Origin: Paenarthrobacter aurescens
GTDB lineage: Bacteria > Actinomycetota > Actinomycetes > Actinomycetales > Micrococcaceae
Assembly (NCBI RefSeq): GCF_041549525.1
Contig: NZ_CP157456.1
Location: 930,001 to 994,000, forward strand
Length of the DNA stretch: 64,000 nucleotides
Direction of reading: 5' to 3'
The notes under the pieces were generated by a model. The model saw nothing but the letters and a program-made list of their open reading frames with translations, did no database searches and was not told the origin of the DNA. The position numbers and the translations under genes are program-made. Of this stretch, positions 8,842 to 18,172 are shown in pieces (position 1 is the stretch's first letter; the number at the start of each line of letters is the position of its first letter).

Positions 8842-9595
8842 CTCCGGCGTGTTCTGTGACAGTGACGCCCTGCTCGGTGAGGTGATCCGCAACGTTGAAG
8901 CTTTCGAGTTCCCAGGGCCCCGCGCCAGTGGGCCTCACGTACCGTGTGATTGACGCATTGAGGACTGAGGTGGTGGCGGCAAGGTTGAGGATTTCCTTCT
9001 CCGTCATTCCTTCCAACACGTAGCGCACCAGCAGAATGACGGCGTCGTGGCAGACCAGCATCACCCGGTGGCCTGTACCCAGGGTGTTGAGCTCATCCAG
9101 AATTGAACGCAGGCGCAGTGCTACGTCAGCCCACGATTCTCCGCCGGGCGGCCGGTAATACAGCTTGCCCAGCCAAAGCCGCCGCTCAGCTTCGTCCGGA
9201 TAGCGGCTCTCGACGCCCAGACGTGTCAGCCGGTCCAAAATTCCCAGTTCCCTGTCGCGGAGACGCTCATCCGTAAGTACTTTCATGGGCCAACCGGCGG
9301 TCTCAACGGCGATCTCCGCCGTTTGCAGTGCCCTTGCGTAGGGGGAGGAGACAATGGCATCAGGGCGAAGTTCATCGGCAATCCGGGCGAGTGCCGCCCC
9401 CAGGGCCTTCGCCTGGTCCTGCCCGGTGCTCGACAAATTTACATCAGCGTCCCTGGCCGGAACATCAATGACTTCGGCGCCCGCCAAACGTGCCTCGGTG
9501 GCGGCCACGTTGCCTTCGCTCTCGCCGTGCCGGATCAGGAGCAACTCCACGGCGCCTGCTTCCTGCACTGCGTCCGTCAGCCCGTCCTCGTTCAC
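8819..9595 (-). CDS. Histidine phosphatase family protein (phosphoglycerate-mutase-like)
   Basis: A 258-aa protein with the RHG signature LLIRHGESEGN near residues 19-29 (phospho-accepting His), the SSPYARALQTAEI block, and the second catalytic His in LVCHDAVILL. The family covers phosphatases and mutases; the linked NnrD gene, whose start overlaps this stop, suggests a housekeeping metabolic role but not a substrate. The GTG at 9595 is chosen because GGAAGG lies about 9 nt upstream; the GTG three codons earlier (9604) overlaps that site directly. Confidence 0.87.
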   Translation of the reverse strand: MNEDGLTDAVQEAGAVELLLIRHGESEGNVAATEARLAGAEVIDVPARDADVNLSSTGQDQAKALGAALARIADELRPDAIVSSPYARALQTAEIAVETAGWPMKVLTDERLRDRELGILDRLTRLGVESRYPDEAERRLWLGKLYYRPPGGESWADVALRLRSILDELNTLGTGHRVMLVCHDAVILLVRYVLEGMTEKEILNLAATTSVLNASITRYVRPTGAGPWELESFNVADHLTEQGVTVTEHAGDASVHPQ

Positions 9596-9729
9596 TAAGA
9601 TCACCCTTCCGCGTGCGTTGCCGAATGCAGAACACTACCCACTGCGTACCCACAGGAGAAGAACATAAACGCTCGACGGCGGGTCACGGGCCTCTGTTGT
9701 CCGGACGTGGAGTGCAGTAAGTTGCTCGC

Positions 9730-11025
9730 ATGGAGGACTCATACCCAGTCATTATTGTCGGTGGTGGATTCGCTGGTGTCGCAGCGGCGAAGGAGTTGGG
9801 GCGCAAGGGCGTCAGCGTCCTGTTGATCGACGCGAATAATTATCACCAATTTCAGCCGCTCCTTTATCAAGTGGCTACCTCACAAATTGGGGTTTCGGCC
9901 ATTGCCCGGCCACTGCGTTCTGTTTTCCGGCGTTACAAGACAGTGAAGGTTCTGACGTCGAAAGTGGACTCCGTTGATGCCGCCGGGCGGGCGGTTACAA
10001 CCGCTGACGGCCGCGTTTTCCACGCAGAAATCCTGGTCATCGCTGTGGGAGCGGTGCCGAACTTTTTCAACACGCCTGGAGCCGAGGAGAATGCTTTTCC
10101 TCTGTATTCGGTCACAGATGCCACCAAGCTGGGGACCGGCCTTACCCGGCTGCTGGACCAAGCTGACAGAAACCCTGATGGGTCTGTGGATGTAGTTGTG
10201 GTGGGAGGCGGGCCCACCGGGGTTGAAACAGCCGGAGCAATGGCCGAGAACGTCAAATACGTGGTGAGCAAGTACTTTTCGCCGGAACTCGCGGCACGCT
10301 GCAGAGTTCATTTGGTGGACATGGTGCCCAGCGTCCTGAACATGTTTTCCAAGAAATCCCAGAACTACGCCACCGATCATTTGAAAAAGGTGGGCGTCCA
10401 ACTCCACATGGGAGTGGGCGTGACCGAGGTCCGGCCGGACGGAGTGACATTAGCCGACGGCAGCTCCGTCCCGGGGCAAATCGTCGTGTGGGCCGGTGGG
10501 CTGAAGGCGGGCGATCTCATTGCCGGCTCAGGCCTTGCCCAGGGGAGAGGCGGCCGAATTGATGTCCGAACGGACTTGACCGCCCCGGACGCGGACGGCG
10601 TTTATGTGATCGGGGATGCAGCCAACATCACGGACTCAACGGGGGCGAAGCTACCCCAGCTGGGCTCCGTTGCCCAACAAGCCGGAAAGTGGGCCGCGAA
10701 GAACATCCTTGCGGACCTTGGCGGCGGCAGTCGCGCCCCCTTCAGATATGTGGACAAAGGCTACATGGCGATGGTGGGTCGTGGCGCTGCGGTGGCAGAA
10801 CTGGGCCGCAAGCGGCTCCAACTCCAGGGCATCCTTGCCTTTCTGTCATGGCTTTTGGTGCACCTTGCCCTGTTGTCCGGACTCCAGCAGAAAATCCGTG
10901 CTTTGTTCTCCTGGCTCAACGGGTACCTTCTCCACAGCCCAGCACAAGTTGTAGTCAGCGGGCCCACTGAAAAGGAGACAACTGAGCAGGATCCGCCTGG
11001 GCGGTTGCCTTCAAAGGAGTCTTGA
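9730..11025 (+). CDS. ndh: Type II NADH:quinone oxidoreductase (NDH-2), FAD-dependent
   Basis: A 431-aa flavoprotein with an N-terminal FAD-binding GxGxxG (VIIVGGGFAGVAAAKELG, residues 7-24) and a second dinucleotide fold for NADH (VVVVGGGPTGVETAGAMAE, about 155-173). NDH-2 landmarks are NNYHQFQPLLYQVAT (about 36-50) and the late YVIGDAANI motif. A hydrophobic C-terminal segment (about 362-390) anchors it to the membrane inner face. It passes electrons from NADH to menaquinone without pumping protons. It is monocistronic and overlaps the convergent DUF3040 gene by 15 bp. Confidence 0.93.
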   Translation: MEDSYPVIIVGGGFAGVAAAKELGRKGVSVLLIDANNYHQFQPLLYQVATSQIGVSAIARPLRSVFRRYKTVKVLTSKVDSVDAAGRAVTTADGRVFHAEILVIAVGAVPNFFNTPGAEENAFPLYSVTDATKLGTGLTRLLDQADRNPDGSVDVVVVGGGPTGVETAGAMAENVKYVVSKYFSPELAARCRVHLVDMVPSVLNMFSKKSQNYATDHLKKVGVQLHMGVGVTEVRPDGVTLADGSSVPGQIVVWAGGLKAGDLIAGSGLAQGRGGRIDVRTDLTAPDADGVYVIGDAANITDSTGAKLPQLGSVAQQAGKWAAKNILADLGGGSRAPFRYVDKGYMAMVGRGAAVAELGRKRLQLQGILAFLSWLLVHLALLSGLQQKIRALFSWLNGYLLHSPAQVVVSGPTEKETTEQDPPGRLPSKES

Positions 11026-11295
11026 GGAGGACTCGTTCCTGTACGCGCGGTGAGCGAACACACCGTGCCCGGCAAGGAACATGCCGACCAGCGCAATAAG
11101 AAACCCTTGCAGAGGGATGGCCAGCAGGAGCAACAGCACTCCGACGGCGATGGCCAGGACGTCGCGGACGCGTGGCTGAACCGGCCCGCTCACCGGAACC
11201 CCGGATTCCAATTGACGGGCCAGCTCCGGGTCCTGGATGAAGAGTTCGCGCTCAAGCTGCTGTAGAACTTTGCGCTCCCTTTCTGAAAGTGGCAT
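11011..11295 (-). CDS. DUF3040 domain membrane protein
   Basis: A 94-aa protein that begins with the DUF3040 signature MPLSERERKVLQQLERELFI and has two adjacent hydrophobic segments (about residues 45-80). Members are short actinobacterial membrane proteins of unknown function, with a cytoplasmic helix at the N terminus. The 3' end overlaps the convergent NDH-2 gene by 15 bp. AGGAGGGGA lies just upstream of the ATG. Confidence 0.88.
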   Translation of the reverse strand: MPLSERERKVLQQLERELFIQDPELARQLESGVPVSGPVQPRVRDVLAIAVGVLLLLLAIPLQGFLIALVGMFLAGHGVFAHRAYRNESSSRLL

Positions 11296-11403
11296 GGGAG
11301 TCCCCTCCTAAGCGCTAAGGCTCCGTTGTGCGATTGGCGGGTCAGCTGGTTCCGTGGACAACCCCGATTTCCAGTGACTCGACAAGCTAAGCATGCTTAC
11401 TAT

Positions 11404-12153
11404 TCACATCGCAAGGAAAAATTTGGCCGCAACAATAAGATCGGCATTGCCGCCGGCCCGCCTCCCGTCCGGGAGCAGAAGGGTGTCTTCGAGGCCGATT
11501 CTGGTGCCCAATCCCCACCGGGCAGCAAGCTGCACCGCAGCCCATGCTGACCCCTCCTCACCGTGCAGCAGGACGGGTGCCTGGAATGCTTGCCGGCTAC
11601 CGGAATGATTCGGTCCCTTCACCAGTTCCAGGAGGCGAACCGCCTCGCTTTCCACAGTTTCGGCTGGGACGTCCTGCACTTCGATCAACACCCTTAAACA
11701 TTGGGTTTTGAGCGGAGATGAGGCCCACTTGCGTGCAGCGTCGGCCTGCCAGATGCCGGCCTCGACGGCGACGCCCCGGTGGTGGAGGAGTGCCGCCACC
11801 TCTTCCGCACCTTCCTCGTGCCAATTCACGGAAGCGAAATCCGGGAGCTCATACCAGGACCGGATCATCTCCAACCGGGCCGGAGCATCGGGGGAACTCC
11901 AAGCGCCCGTTGTCACGCCCAATGGCGTGCCCGGGCACGCTTTACGGAGGGCACTCAACCATGCGGCTACGTACTGGGGTTCCAGCGTGTCCTGGCCTTG
12001 TGAATTCTTCGGATGGACGTGCAGGGTTTGCGCGCCGGCAGCCACGGCAGCCGCAGCCTCTTGTGCAAGGGCTGCCGGATCCGTGGACAATCGAGGATGG
12101 TGAGATATGTCCCGGGCGCCGTTGAGACAAGCCTGTAGCATCACGCCATTCAT
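11404..12153 (-). CDS. 3-keto-5-aminohexanoate cleavage (BKACE/DUF849) family protein
   Basis: A 249-aa TIM-barrel protein. It starts with the ACLNGARD block and has the metal-binding HVH motif (TLHVHPKN), then the GAWSSPDA and ASVNWHEEGAEEV blocks of BKACE enzymes, which cleave beta-keto acids with acetyl-CoA using Zn. It is shorter than the usual 270-310 residues of the family and lacks a helper CoA-transferase neighbour, so the substrate is unknown. The start is unclear; an ATG at 12141 is also possible. It is transcribed away from the GatB/YqeY gene. Confidence 0.8.
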   Translation of the reverse strand: MNGVMLQACLNGARDISHHPRLSTDPAALAQEAAAAVAAGAQTLHVHPKNSQGQDTLEPQYVAAWLSALRKACPGTPLGVTTGAWSSPDAPARLEMIRSWYELPDFASVNWHEEGAEEVAALLHHRGVAVEAGIWQADAARKWASSPLKTQCLRVLIEVQDVPAETVESEAVRLLELVKGPNHSGSRQAFQAPVLLHGEEGSAWAAVQLAARWGLGTRIGLEDTLLLPDGRRAGGNADLIVAAKFFLAM

Positions 12154-12242
12154 GCTAAAGGTTGGCGGCTTGCGGCGGGAGACCGCCTTGAGCGCCCAAG
12201 CTGGGAAGATAGCAAGAGAACCCCCCAACAAGGAGCCACATC

Positions 12243-12704
12243 ATGACACTCAAAGAACGCCTCAAAGCGGACGTCGTCGACCATATGAAGGCGGGCAACA
12301 AGGTTGCCTTGACCACTGTGCGCAACGTTCTTGGTGAAATTACTACCCGCGAGAAGTCAGGCAAGACGCCGGTGGAGCTCGACGACGCCCAGGTCACCTC
12401 GCTGCTTCAGAAGGAAGCCGCAAAGCGTCGGGATACGGCTCGGATCTACACCGAGGCGGGCGAGGCAGATCGGGCCGCAGCCGAGGTGGCGGAGGCCGAA
12501 ATCATCGAGGCTTACCTGCCGAAAGCCCTCACTCGGGAAGAAGTGGAAGCAATCGTTGACGATGCCGTGGAGGCTCTGAAGGCTGATGGCCAGGAGCTGT
12601 CCATGCGTTCCATCGGAGCTGTCATGAAGCCCGTGACCGCCAAGGTTGCTGGCCGTTTTGATGGCAAGACTGTCAGCGAGATCGTCCGGGGTCGCCTGGC
12701 GTAG
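12243..12704 (+). CDS. GatB/YqeY domain-containing protein
   Basis: A 153-aa stand-alone YqeY protein: helical N-terminal part (LKADVVDHMKAGNKVALTTV) and C-terminal tail-like domain ending in KTVSEIVRGRL, as in the tRNA-binding tail of GatB. The conserved block AEAEIIEAYLPKALTREEVE is at about residues 83-102. Its role is uncertain, possibly linked to tRNA amidotransferase or tRNA binding. It has a strong AAGGAG site 8 nt before the ATG. The stop lies 4 bp from the end of the convergent DUF72 gene. Confidence 0.92.
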   Translation: MTLKERLKADVVDHMKAGNKVALTTVRNVLGEITTREKSGKTPVELDDAQVTSLLQKEAAKRRDTARIYTEAGEADRAAAEVAEAEIIEAYLPKALTREEVEAIVDDAVEALKADGQELSMRSIGAVMKPVTAKVAGRFDGKTVSEIVRGRLA

Positions 12705-12708
12705 AGAG

Positions 12709-13440
12709 TCAACTGACCCCAAGCAGCCACCGCAGAGTGTCAGCGTTCCGCACGGCGTTACCACCGCCGTCGTTGTTGAAGTAGACGTATACGTCCTTGC
12801 CGTTGCCGTCCCACTCGCGAATCCGGTCCGCCCACCATCGCAGATCATCTTCGGAGTATGAGCCGCCGTAGAGGTGCTCATGGTCCGGGCCGTGCAGCCG
12901 AATGTACACGAATGGTGCGGTGGCCCGGAGGATGCACGGCAGATGGGCGCCGCTCATGATGCAGTAGGCGGCGCCTCGACGCTCCAGCAAGGCGTACACG
13001 TCCGGGTGGTCCCAACTGTCATGACGAAACTCGACGGCGATGCGGACCCACTGCGGAACGGTGGCCAGGAAGTAGTCGAGTCGGGCGTCGTCCCGTTGAA
13101 GATCAGGTGGTAGCTGGACCAGCAGGACAGCCCTTTTGTCGCCGAGTTCGTGCCAGCAGCGCACAATCCGTTCCACCCAAACTTCGGGACTATAGAGCTT
13201 CTTGCCGTGCGTCAGGCCTCGCGGCGCTTTTACCGACATGGCGAAACCGGCCGGGAGTCGCTCCCTCCAACTCGCGAAGGAAGTGTCGCGAGGCCATCGG
13301 TAGAAACTCGCATTCAGCTCGACTGTGTTAAATCGCGACATGTAGTGGGCCAGGCGCTTGGCCGCAGGAAGACCCGGGGGATACAGCACGTCCTCCCAAT
13401 GGTCGTAGCTCCAGCCCGAGGTGCCAATGCGGATGCCCAT
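12709..13440 (-). CDS. DUF72 domain-containing protein (TIM-barrel)
   Basis: A 243-aa protein with the DUF72 signature at the start (RIGTSGWSYDHWEDVLYPPG) and the FNTVELNASFYRWP block that follows. Later blocks include AVEFRHDSWDHPDVY and the strand VYIRLHGPDHEHLYGGSY. DUF72 proteins have a TIM-barrel fold and no settled function; a nuclease role has been proposed for some. The ATG at 13440 is chosen because homologues start with this strand, although no clear ribosome site precedes it. Confidence 0.88.
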   Translation of the reverse strand: MGIRIGTSGWSYDHWEDVLYPPGLPAAKRLAHYMSRFNTVELNASFYRWPRDTSFASWRERLPAGFAMSVKAPRGLTHGKKLYSPEVWVERIVRCWHELGDKRAVLLVQLPPDLQRDDARLDYFLATVPQWVRIAVEFRHDSWDHPDVYALLERRGAAYCIMSGAHLPCILRATAPFVYIRLHGPDHEHLYGGSYSEDDLRWWADRIREWDGNGKDVYVYFNNDGGGNAVRNADTLRWLLGVS

Positions 13441-13501
13441 GATGTGGATGGTAGCGGGATTTGGGCCGAAAGGGTGGTTGGCTTGGGCAGCATCATCCCT
13501 A

Positions 13502-13757
13502 TGGGCCCCGGATTCCACCAGTGCCGTAGCTGCATCAACGGTTCGGGGTAGAACGTCGCCTCCAGCGGTGACTGGAGCGGCTCGGGGCGACAGAGATCCA
13601 TTCCATAGACCCAGGATCCAGCCACTTCCAGGGCCGAAGCGCTTGCAAGGATGGTCGCAGCACTCTCATGCACCTTATCGGTTTTTGTACCCAATTGGAG
13701 CCTGAGACTCAGCGTACCCAAAGCTAGATCAAAGATCGTGTGGCCGTCTTCTTTCAC
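13502..13757 (-). other. Possible remnant open frame between DUF72 and the immunity pseudogene
   Basis: In the 360-bp gap 13441-13801 the minus strand opens at a GTG (13757) preceded by AAGAAGG about 9 nt upstream. About 85 codons look protein-like (for example SALEVAGSWVYGMDLCRPEP), after which the frame runs into the DUF72 gene as a shadow. It may be the start of a lost gene whose 3' end was replaced. I do not recognise it. The remainder of the gap shows nothing else. Confidence 0.25.
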
Positions 13758-13801
13758 AGTGTCGCCCTTCTTTGAACGGTCTCCCTGCCTTAAACATAGT
13801 T

Positions 13802-14180
13802 CTATCCGGTCCCGGCAGCTCTGCGGGGGATACCGTCGGTGACAGCGCTGAAAGCCTCGCCGTACGCGAGGATGGCATTCAGGGTCCACTCCTTGAGCAC
13901 GGCCAGCACCCCATGAGGCAGCGGACGCAGATCAACGAGTTCGTCCATGGGTAGCATGTAGCCGCTGTCTGCCGCTGTCTGCCGCTGAGTACGTGAGTGC
14001 GCCGACTGGCGGGTACCAGATTTGTTCCCCGCGTCTTCGTCGGCTGATTTCGTAGCCGAAGATGCCGCCGTGTGTGGGTCTCCAGACCTCCACCAACGAC
14101 GCAAAGGTGTTGACAATGGCGTCTCTGCCCTGCACCTGCGCTTTCTCAAAGGTCAATGAGAACGAATCGCTGGAAGGCAC
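13802..14180 (-). pseudogene. Imm52-like immunity gene broken by a 10-bp tandem duplication
   Basis: A GTG at 14180, with GGAG 8 nt upstream, opens a frame that matches the intact Imm52-like protein encoded at 16046-16762: a FASLVEVW block aligns with TTLVEFVGEIW, and PPVGALTYSAADS aligns with PGVGLVTYWADS. At 13961-13980 the 10-mer GCCGCTGTCT is present twice, shifting the frame to an early stop. Removing one copy restores one continuous frame through GVLAVLKEW (matching GTIAVIHDL) to the stop at 13802, about 121 residues. The restored product lacks the N-terminal half of the intact protein, so the gene is probably truncated as well as frameshifted. Confidence 0.7.
13961..13980. repeat. Frame-breaking 10-bp tandem duplication (GCCGCTGTCT x2)
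   Basis: Two perfect head-to-tail copies, 13961-13970 and 13971-13980, followed by a 7-bp partial copy (GCCGCTG). The length is not a multiple of three, and deleting one copy joins the two halves of the immunity pseudogene exactly. This is typical of slipped-strand mispairing and would be reversible. Confidence 0.9.
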
Positions 14181-14300
14181 GTGGTGTGCTCCATTGCTAA
14201 TGGCACCGCGACAGGTCCACGACGGCGGCTTGGGTTTTGCGATGGCGAAAAGTTCGAGTGCCTGAAGTCAAGAAAAGAACCTTGACGGGTCCCGTTCCTC

Positions 14301-14354
14301 TTAGGCTCCGAAGAGTTTCTTGCTGATTTTGGCGAAGACGCCTGGTTTAAGCGA
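14301..14354 (-). pseudogene. Remnant C-terminus of a nuclease-immunity gene
   Basis: The minus strand reads 17 codons ending SLKPGVFAKISKKLFGA and a stop. This matches the C-terminal end of the two intact immunity proteins encoded at 18173-18880 and 19294-19935 (EPGVFAKIGRKLFG). Nothing upstream of it matches the rest of that gene: the fragment is joined directly to the tail of the toxin pseudogene, showing an internal deletion of almost a whole immunity gene. Confidence 0.75.
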
Positions 14355-16016
14355 GTTGGAACAGAGTGAGCTTTGAAGGCAGGCCGGGTTTGGGACTCGG
14401 GGTGGGAGTCATTTCCCAGTCCAAACTTACGGGTTTTCCTGCGGTCAGGTGCTGTTTCACTTCTCCGATTATCTCGGCTTCGACCTTCCCGACGATCTTT
14501 TCCCGATGCCCCTATTATGCCAAGCGTGCTGTGTGGAAATAAGCCTGCGCCTTCACCGATGAATCCCAGAGCAGACAGGGCTGCGTGGCCGACGTCGTAG
14601 CCGGGTCTGCCGAGCCAGCCTGCTTTGCGTTTGTTGCCATCCGTTGCGGTTCGCTTCCCCGACGGGGTAGCGACCGGTGTGGCTTTTGGCTGATTCGAGG
14701 TGCCCGTCGGCGTCCATTTTGAGGGTGAAAGTGTTTTGCAGCCCGCCGTCGACTTGGACGACCACGTTGTAGGTGACGTTGGGCATGGGCTTGTTCAGTT
14801 CCACGGACCAGGCGCCTCTTACCCCGGCGTAGGTGTCAACGATGACGACTTTGCCGTGTTCGTCGGTGTAGAACTTCTCAAGTGTATTGGCGTCGTGGCT
14901 TCCAGTGACGTCCCTCATTTTGGTGCGATGATCGACGATGTACTCGGCGTTCGGCTGCAGCCCGGTTTTGGCGGCGAAGTTGTCTCTACGGCTGACGGGG
15001 AAGAGCAAGTCTCCGTGTTTGACGATTATCGTGTTTTCGACTTTTGTCGGGAGGACGAAGTGGTCGGGCACGACGGCGGGTTCGGCCGGGTGGGACGGCA
15101 GCTCTGTGCTGTCAGCCTGGGGCGGCACGAATGCCGGTGGATTGTTTTGGCGGATACCGGCGGCGGTGCTGTCGAGCTTGTCGGGGAAGCCAGTGTCCAT
15201 GCTGCTGCGGGTCATGACGCCGCTGGGATCTGGCGTGAGAACTGCGGGGATGCCGGATTCGACCGACCGGAAACCGTCGGCAAGGCGTTCGAGCCCGCCG
15301 GCCACAACCCGTTTGACGCCGCCGGCTGTCTCCACGGTGGTGGTTGTTGCAACTGTGATCGCGGGCCAGGTGGCCGCGCTGGCCTTGGTCATTGCATCCT
15401 GCACCTTGGCCGTGGTGTTTGGCATGAGGATGTCAGAGATCTTCAGGGTGAGGGAGCCGGGTTTGGCCAGGAACACTGCGGTCGTGTTGAGGCCATTCGC
15501 GGTTGTTCCGAGCATGGCCGAGAGATTCCCGAGGCCTGTTCTCTGCACGGTGGCAACGCTGAGACGTTCGGCCAGGGACCCGGCTTTGCTGGCCAACGCC
15601 CCGGATTTTAAGGCCGCACCGGCATCGTAGGAAGCGGCGATGCCGGCGATGTTAAACACTGTGGCGCCGGCGGCCCAGTTGGCGTTCGTGTCGGCCTCAT
15701 CGGCATGGATGAACGCCGGCCCCATGGATCCGAACAGGTCCAAAGCCTTTTGGACGTCTGGGGCTTCGCGTTGCTTGCGTTCTTCGTCCCAGAGGGACAA
15801 GGGTGTCATGGCAAGTGGTTCCGAGCGCCCCTGGTGTGGCGTTGAGCCCCTGTACGAGTCCCCACGTTTCGTTCGGGCGATAGGGGACTGTTGCTTTGCC
15901 CAAGGGTGCTCCTCTTGAGGGTGTTCGCTTCCCAAGAAGGTCCCGGCGTTCCAAAGGACTTCGTCGGGGTTGGAAGTGGAAAACTCGACGACGGAAATCG
16001 GCTGGTTGCCCGACAT
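14347..16016 (-). pseudogene. N-truncated, frameshifted nuclease toxin (NUC-type) cassette
   Basis: The open frame from 16016 encodes about 460 residues aligned to the middle and C-terminal regions of the full toxin at 19932-22274: shared blocks are LAKPGSLTLKISDILMPNTT, LFPVSRRDNFAAKTGL and VDTYAGVRGAWSVELNKPMP. The N-terminal secretion domain is absent; the first 75 residues match nothing here. After GWQQ (near 14630) the frame breaks; the continuing homology (GRPGYDVGHAALSALGFIGE, then KIVGKVEAEIIGEVKQHL and PSPKPGLPSKLTLF) lies in other frames, so at least two further small indels exist. The nuclease motif GYxxGH is thus out of frame. It is not a functional toxin. Confidence 0.8.
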
Positions 16017-16045
16017 TCTGGTAACGTCCGGCGACCAGTCAGGCG

Positions 16046-16762
16046 TTAAATTCGTGCTGCATGAACCTTTCGGGCATAAGCGATCGCATGCTCGATGTCT
16101 AAGTCATGAATGACTGCTATCGTTCCTTTTGCTGTTTTCCAAACGGTCGCTTCATCCAGAGCCGGCAATGGCGGTTGCAGGCTATCAGCCCAATAGGTCA
16201 CGAGGCCAACACCTGGCTGGCCAATGGGGCGATTGACCCTGTCGGATATTTCGTCGGTGAGAGCCGCGCACCAATCGGCCTCCCAAATTTCGCCCACGAA
16301 CTCCACCAGCGTGGTCAAGCCCGTAGAGGAGGGAATGCGGTGAGGATCGTCGGTTCGGAACGCGATCCTGAGGGAGTTTCCCAACCGGGTGCTGGCACCA
16401 ATAGTGCCGGTGACGGAGACAAGCTCTCCCTCCGGCAACCCGTTAGTGCTTCCGTAAAGAGGCAGAGCCACTCCTCCCCTCGTCCACACCCGGTCGTCAT
16501 CACCCAACGTCATGAATGGCCTGAGATCTACCGCAGCAGGCTCTCGGTGGGTGGGAAAGGGTCGCATAACGATGCGGTCTTCGTCACCGACATCGGCGGC
16601 CCAGCTTAGTTTTACGCCCACGACCGACTCGATCGTACCTAGGGTTCTGAGGAGTTTTTCCGCCAGCTCTTGTTCTTCCTCGGCTCTCATTGGCCATCGG
16701 CCGATGATGATGGGCCGACGGTGTGCGTTTGCTTCGATCATTCCGCCTGTAGTTTCTGTCAC
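16046..16762 (-). CDS. Imm52-like immunity protein
   Basis: A 238-aa protein. The second half carries the block GVGLVTYWADSLQPPLPALD, then a GTIAVI strand, which I recognise as the Imm52 pattern (VGWxTYL...). As I recall, this family is the usual partner of restriction-endonuclease-fold toxins of the Tox-REase-5 type, and the upstream toxin has such a tip. Its ATG overlaps the toxin stop (ATGA at 16759-16762), so translation is coupled. It should bind and block the toxin in the cytoplasm. It is intact although its toxin lacks a secretion domain, so it may now protect against related toxins from neighbours. Confidence 0.75.
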   Translation of the reverse strand: MTETTGGMIEANAHRRPIIIGRWPMRAEEEQELAEKLLRTLGTIESVVGVKLSWAADVGDEDRIVMRPFPTHREPAAVDLRPFMTLGDDDRVWTRGGVALPLYGSTNGLPEGELVSVTGTIGASTRLGNSLRIAFRTDDPHRIPSSTGLTTLVEFVGEIWEADWCAALTDEISDRVNRPIGQPGVGLVTYWADSLQPPLPALDEATVWKTAKGTIAVIHDLDIEHAIAYARKVHAARI

Positions 16763-18066
16763 TTGTTGCGTGGGAGATATTTAACTTCAACAGGGTAGTC
16801 GAGCTCCCTGGCTGCACGCTGGAATCTTATGGCAAGATCCTCGTTACGAGTAAAAATCCATTCCAACCGTGCATCGGACGGTAGCGCTTCAAACTGCCTT
16901 TTAAGTTGATTGTCGACCCATTTACTGATCGTCTTGTCGGTGGCACCTATCTTCTGAAAGAAGCGTTTTTCCAAATAGGTGTAGTTTCCCTTGACCTCCT
17001 GAAAAACCTCAACTGGTGGATGTCCTCGCCACAGATGCCCGTCGAATTCAACCTTAATGTTGTCTTGGATTACGACATACTCAACCAACTTGCCTTTGGG
17101 GCCAACGCTATCAACCCCGGTCCCGAAGATCTGGTCAGGGACGCCATTCTTGCTTCGACCGCCGGTGGGTTCTTGCCAGATCCCGGGTCCTCCGTCGGTG
17201 TCGCCGATGGTGGGTTGGAGGTCGGGGTGGCGTCCTGGGAGGGACGGGTCTCCGAGTGTTTGGTCGGAGATGCTGGGGAAGGGTTCAGGGGCTGGCTTGG
17301 CCTTAGCGCCGGCTGCGCTGGTCTGGTCGACCTTGGCCAGCCACGGGGTTTCTGGGACTGGTGTGGGGAGTTGGTGCGGGATACGGGAGTAGGCGGGTGG
17401 TGGTCCGTTGAGGGTTTGGTTGAGCTTGGTGAGTCCGTTGTCGAGTTTGTCGAGGGCGGTGCCGATGCCGTTGTCCCAGATGGCGACCCGTGCTTGGGTG
17501 AGTTTGGCGGTGATGGCTGCTGTAGTTTCGCCGAGCAGATTGCGGGTTGTGCCGGTGATACTGGTGGTTGCTTTGGACAAAGTGGCGGCTTTGGTGAGGG
17601 CGGCGGCTTCGGTGCCTAGTTTGCCGCCGAGGGATCCTGCTTTGAGACCGGCGCCGGTGCCGCCGATGAACATCGAGCCGACGTCGAAGGTGGTTGCGCC
17701 GAGGGCGTAGGCGGGGTCGGTGCCCCATTCGTCGTAGTGGATGGTTTCTTTGGCCGCGTTGAGGGTGGTCAGGACGGCTTGGGTTTCTTCGGCGGTGACG
17801 TCTTTACCTCCGCGGGCAAACACGTTTCTGGTGGTGAGCGCCGCGCCGCCGAGGGCGAACATCCCTTGCCAGGCTTGGGCTTGTTTGATTTTGTCGGTGG
17901 TTCCGAGCAGGGTGTGCAGGCCTTGCCCTGCGCTGATCAGGGCGCTGATGAAACCTTGGCCGGCCGAGCCGGCCCCGCCGCCGAGCCGGACCGAGATGTT
18001 CGGTGGCCCCAAGGCAGCTCGGGGAGTTTTTCTTCGTTGCCCAGTGTGGACGCGGAGTAGGGCCAT
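16759..18066 (-). pseudogene. N-truncated polymorphic toxin with Tox-REase-5-like tip
   Basis: 435 codons. Residues about 20-140 are nearly identical to residues 215-330 of the full toxin at 19932-22274 (AWQGMFALGGAALTTRNVFA). A Pro-rich linker follows. The last 95 residues (DGHLWRGHPP, FQEVKGNYTYL, WVDNQLKRQFEALPSDARLEW) resemble Tox-REase-5 nucleases, with the E-x-K of the PD-(D/E)xK fold in QEVKG. The secretion domain is missing, the first 20 codons are out of frame with the toxin family because of a one-base deletion in GGTGGGCCCC (near 18004), and no ribosome site precedes the ATG. It is best read as a silent tip cassette; the C-terminal domain itself looks intact. Confidence 0.75.
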
Positions 18067-18172
18067 GCGGTGCGGTTGATGTCGCCTTCAGCAGATGAAC
18101 CTCGACGACGGCGTAGGCAGCTCCGCTTCTTCGTGGAGCTTTGGTTGCGGCTGCTGGAGAAGTTGGGGCTGC

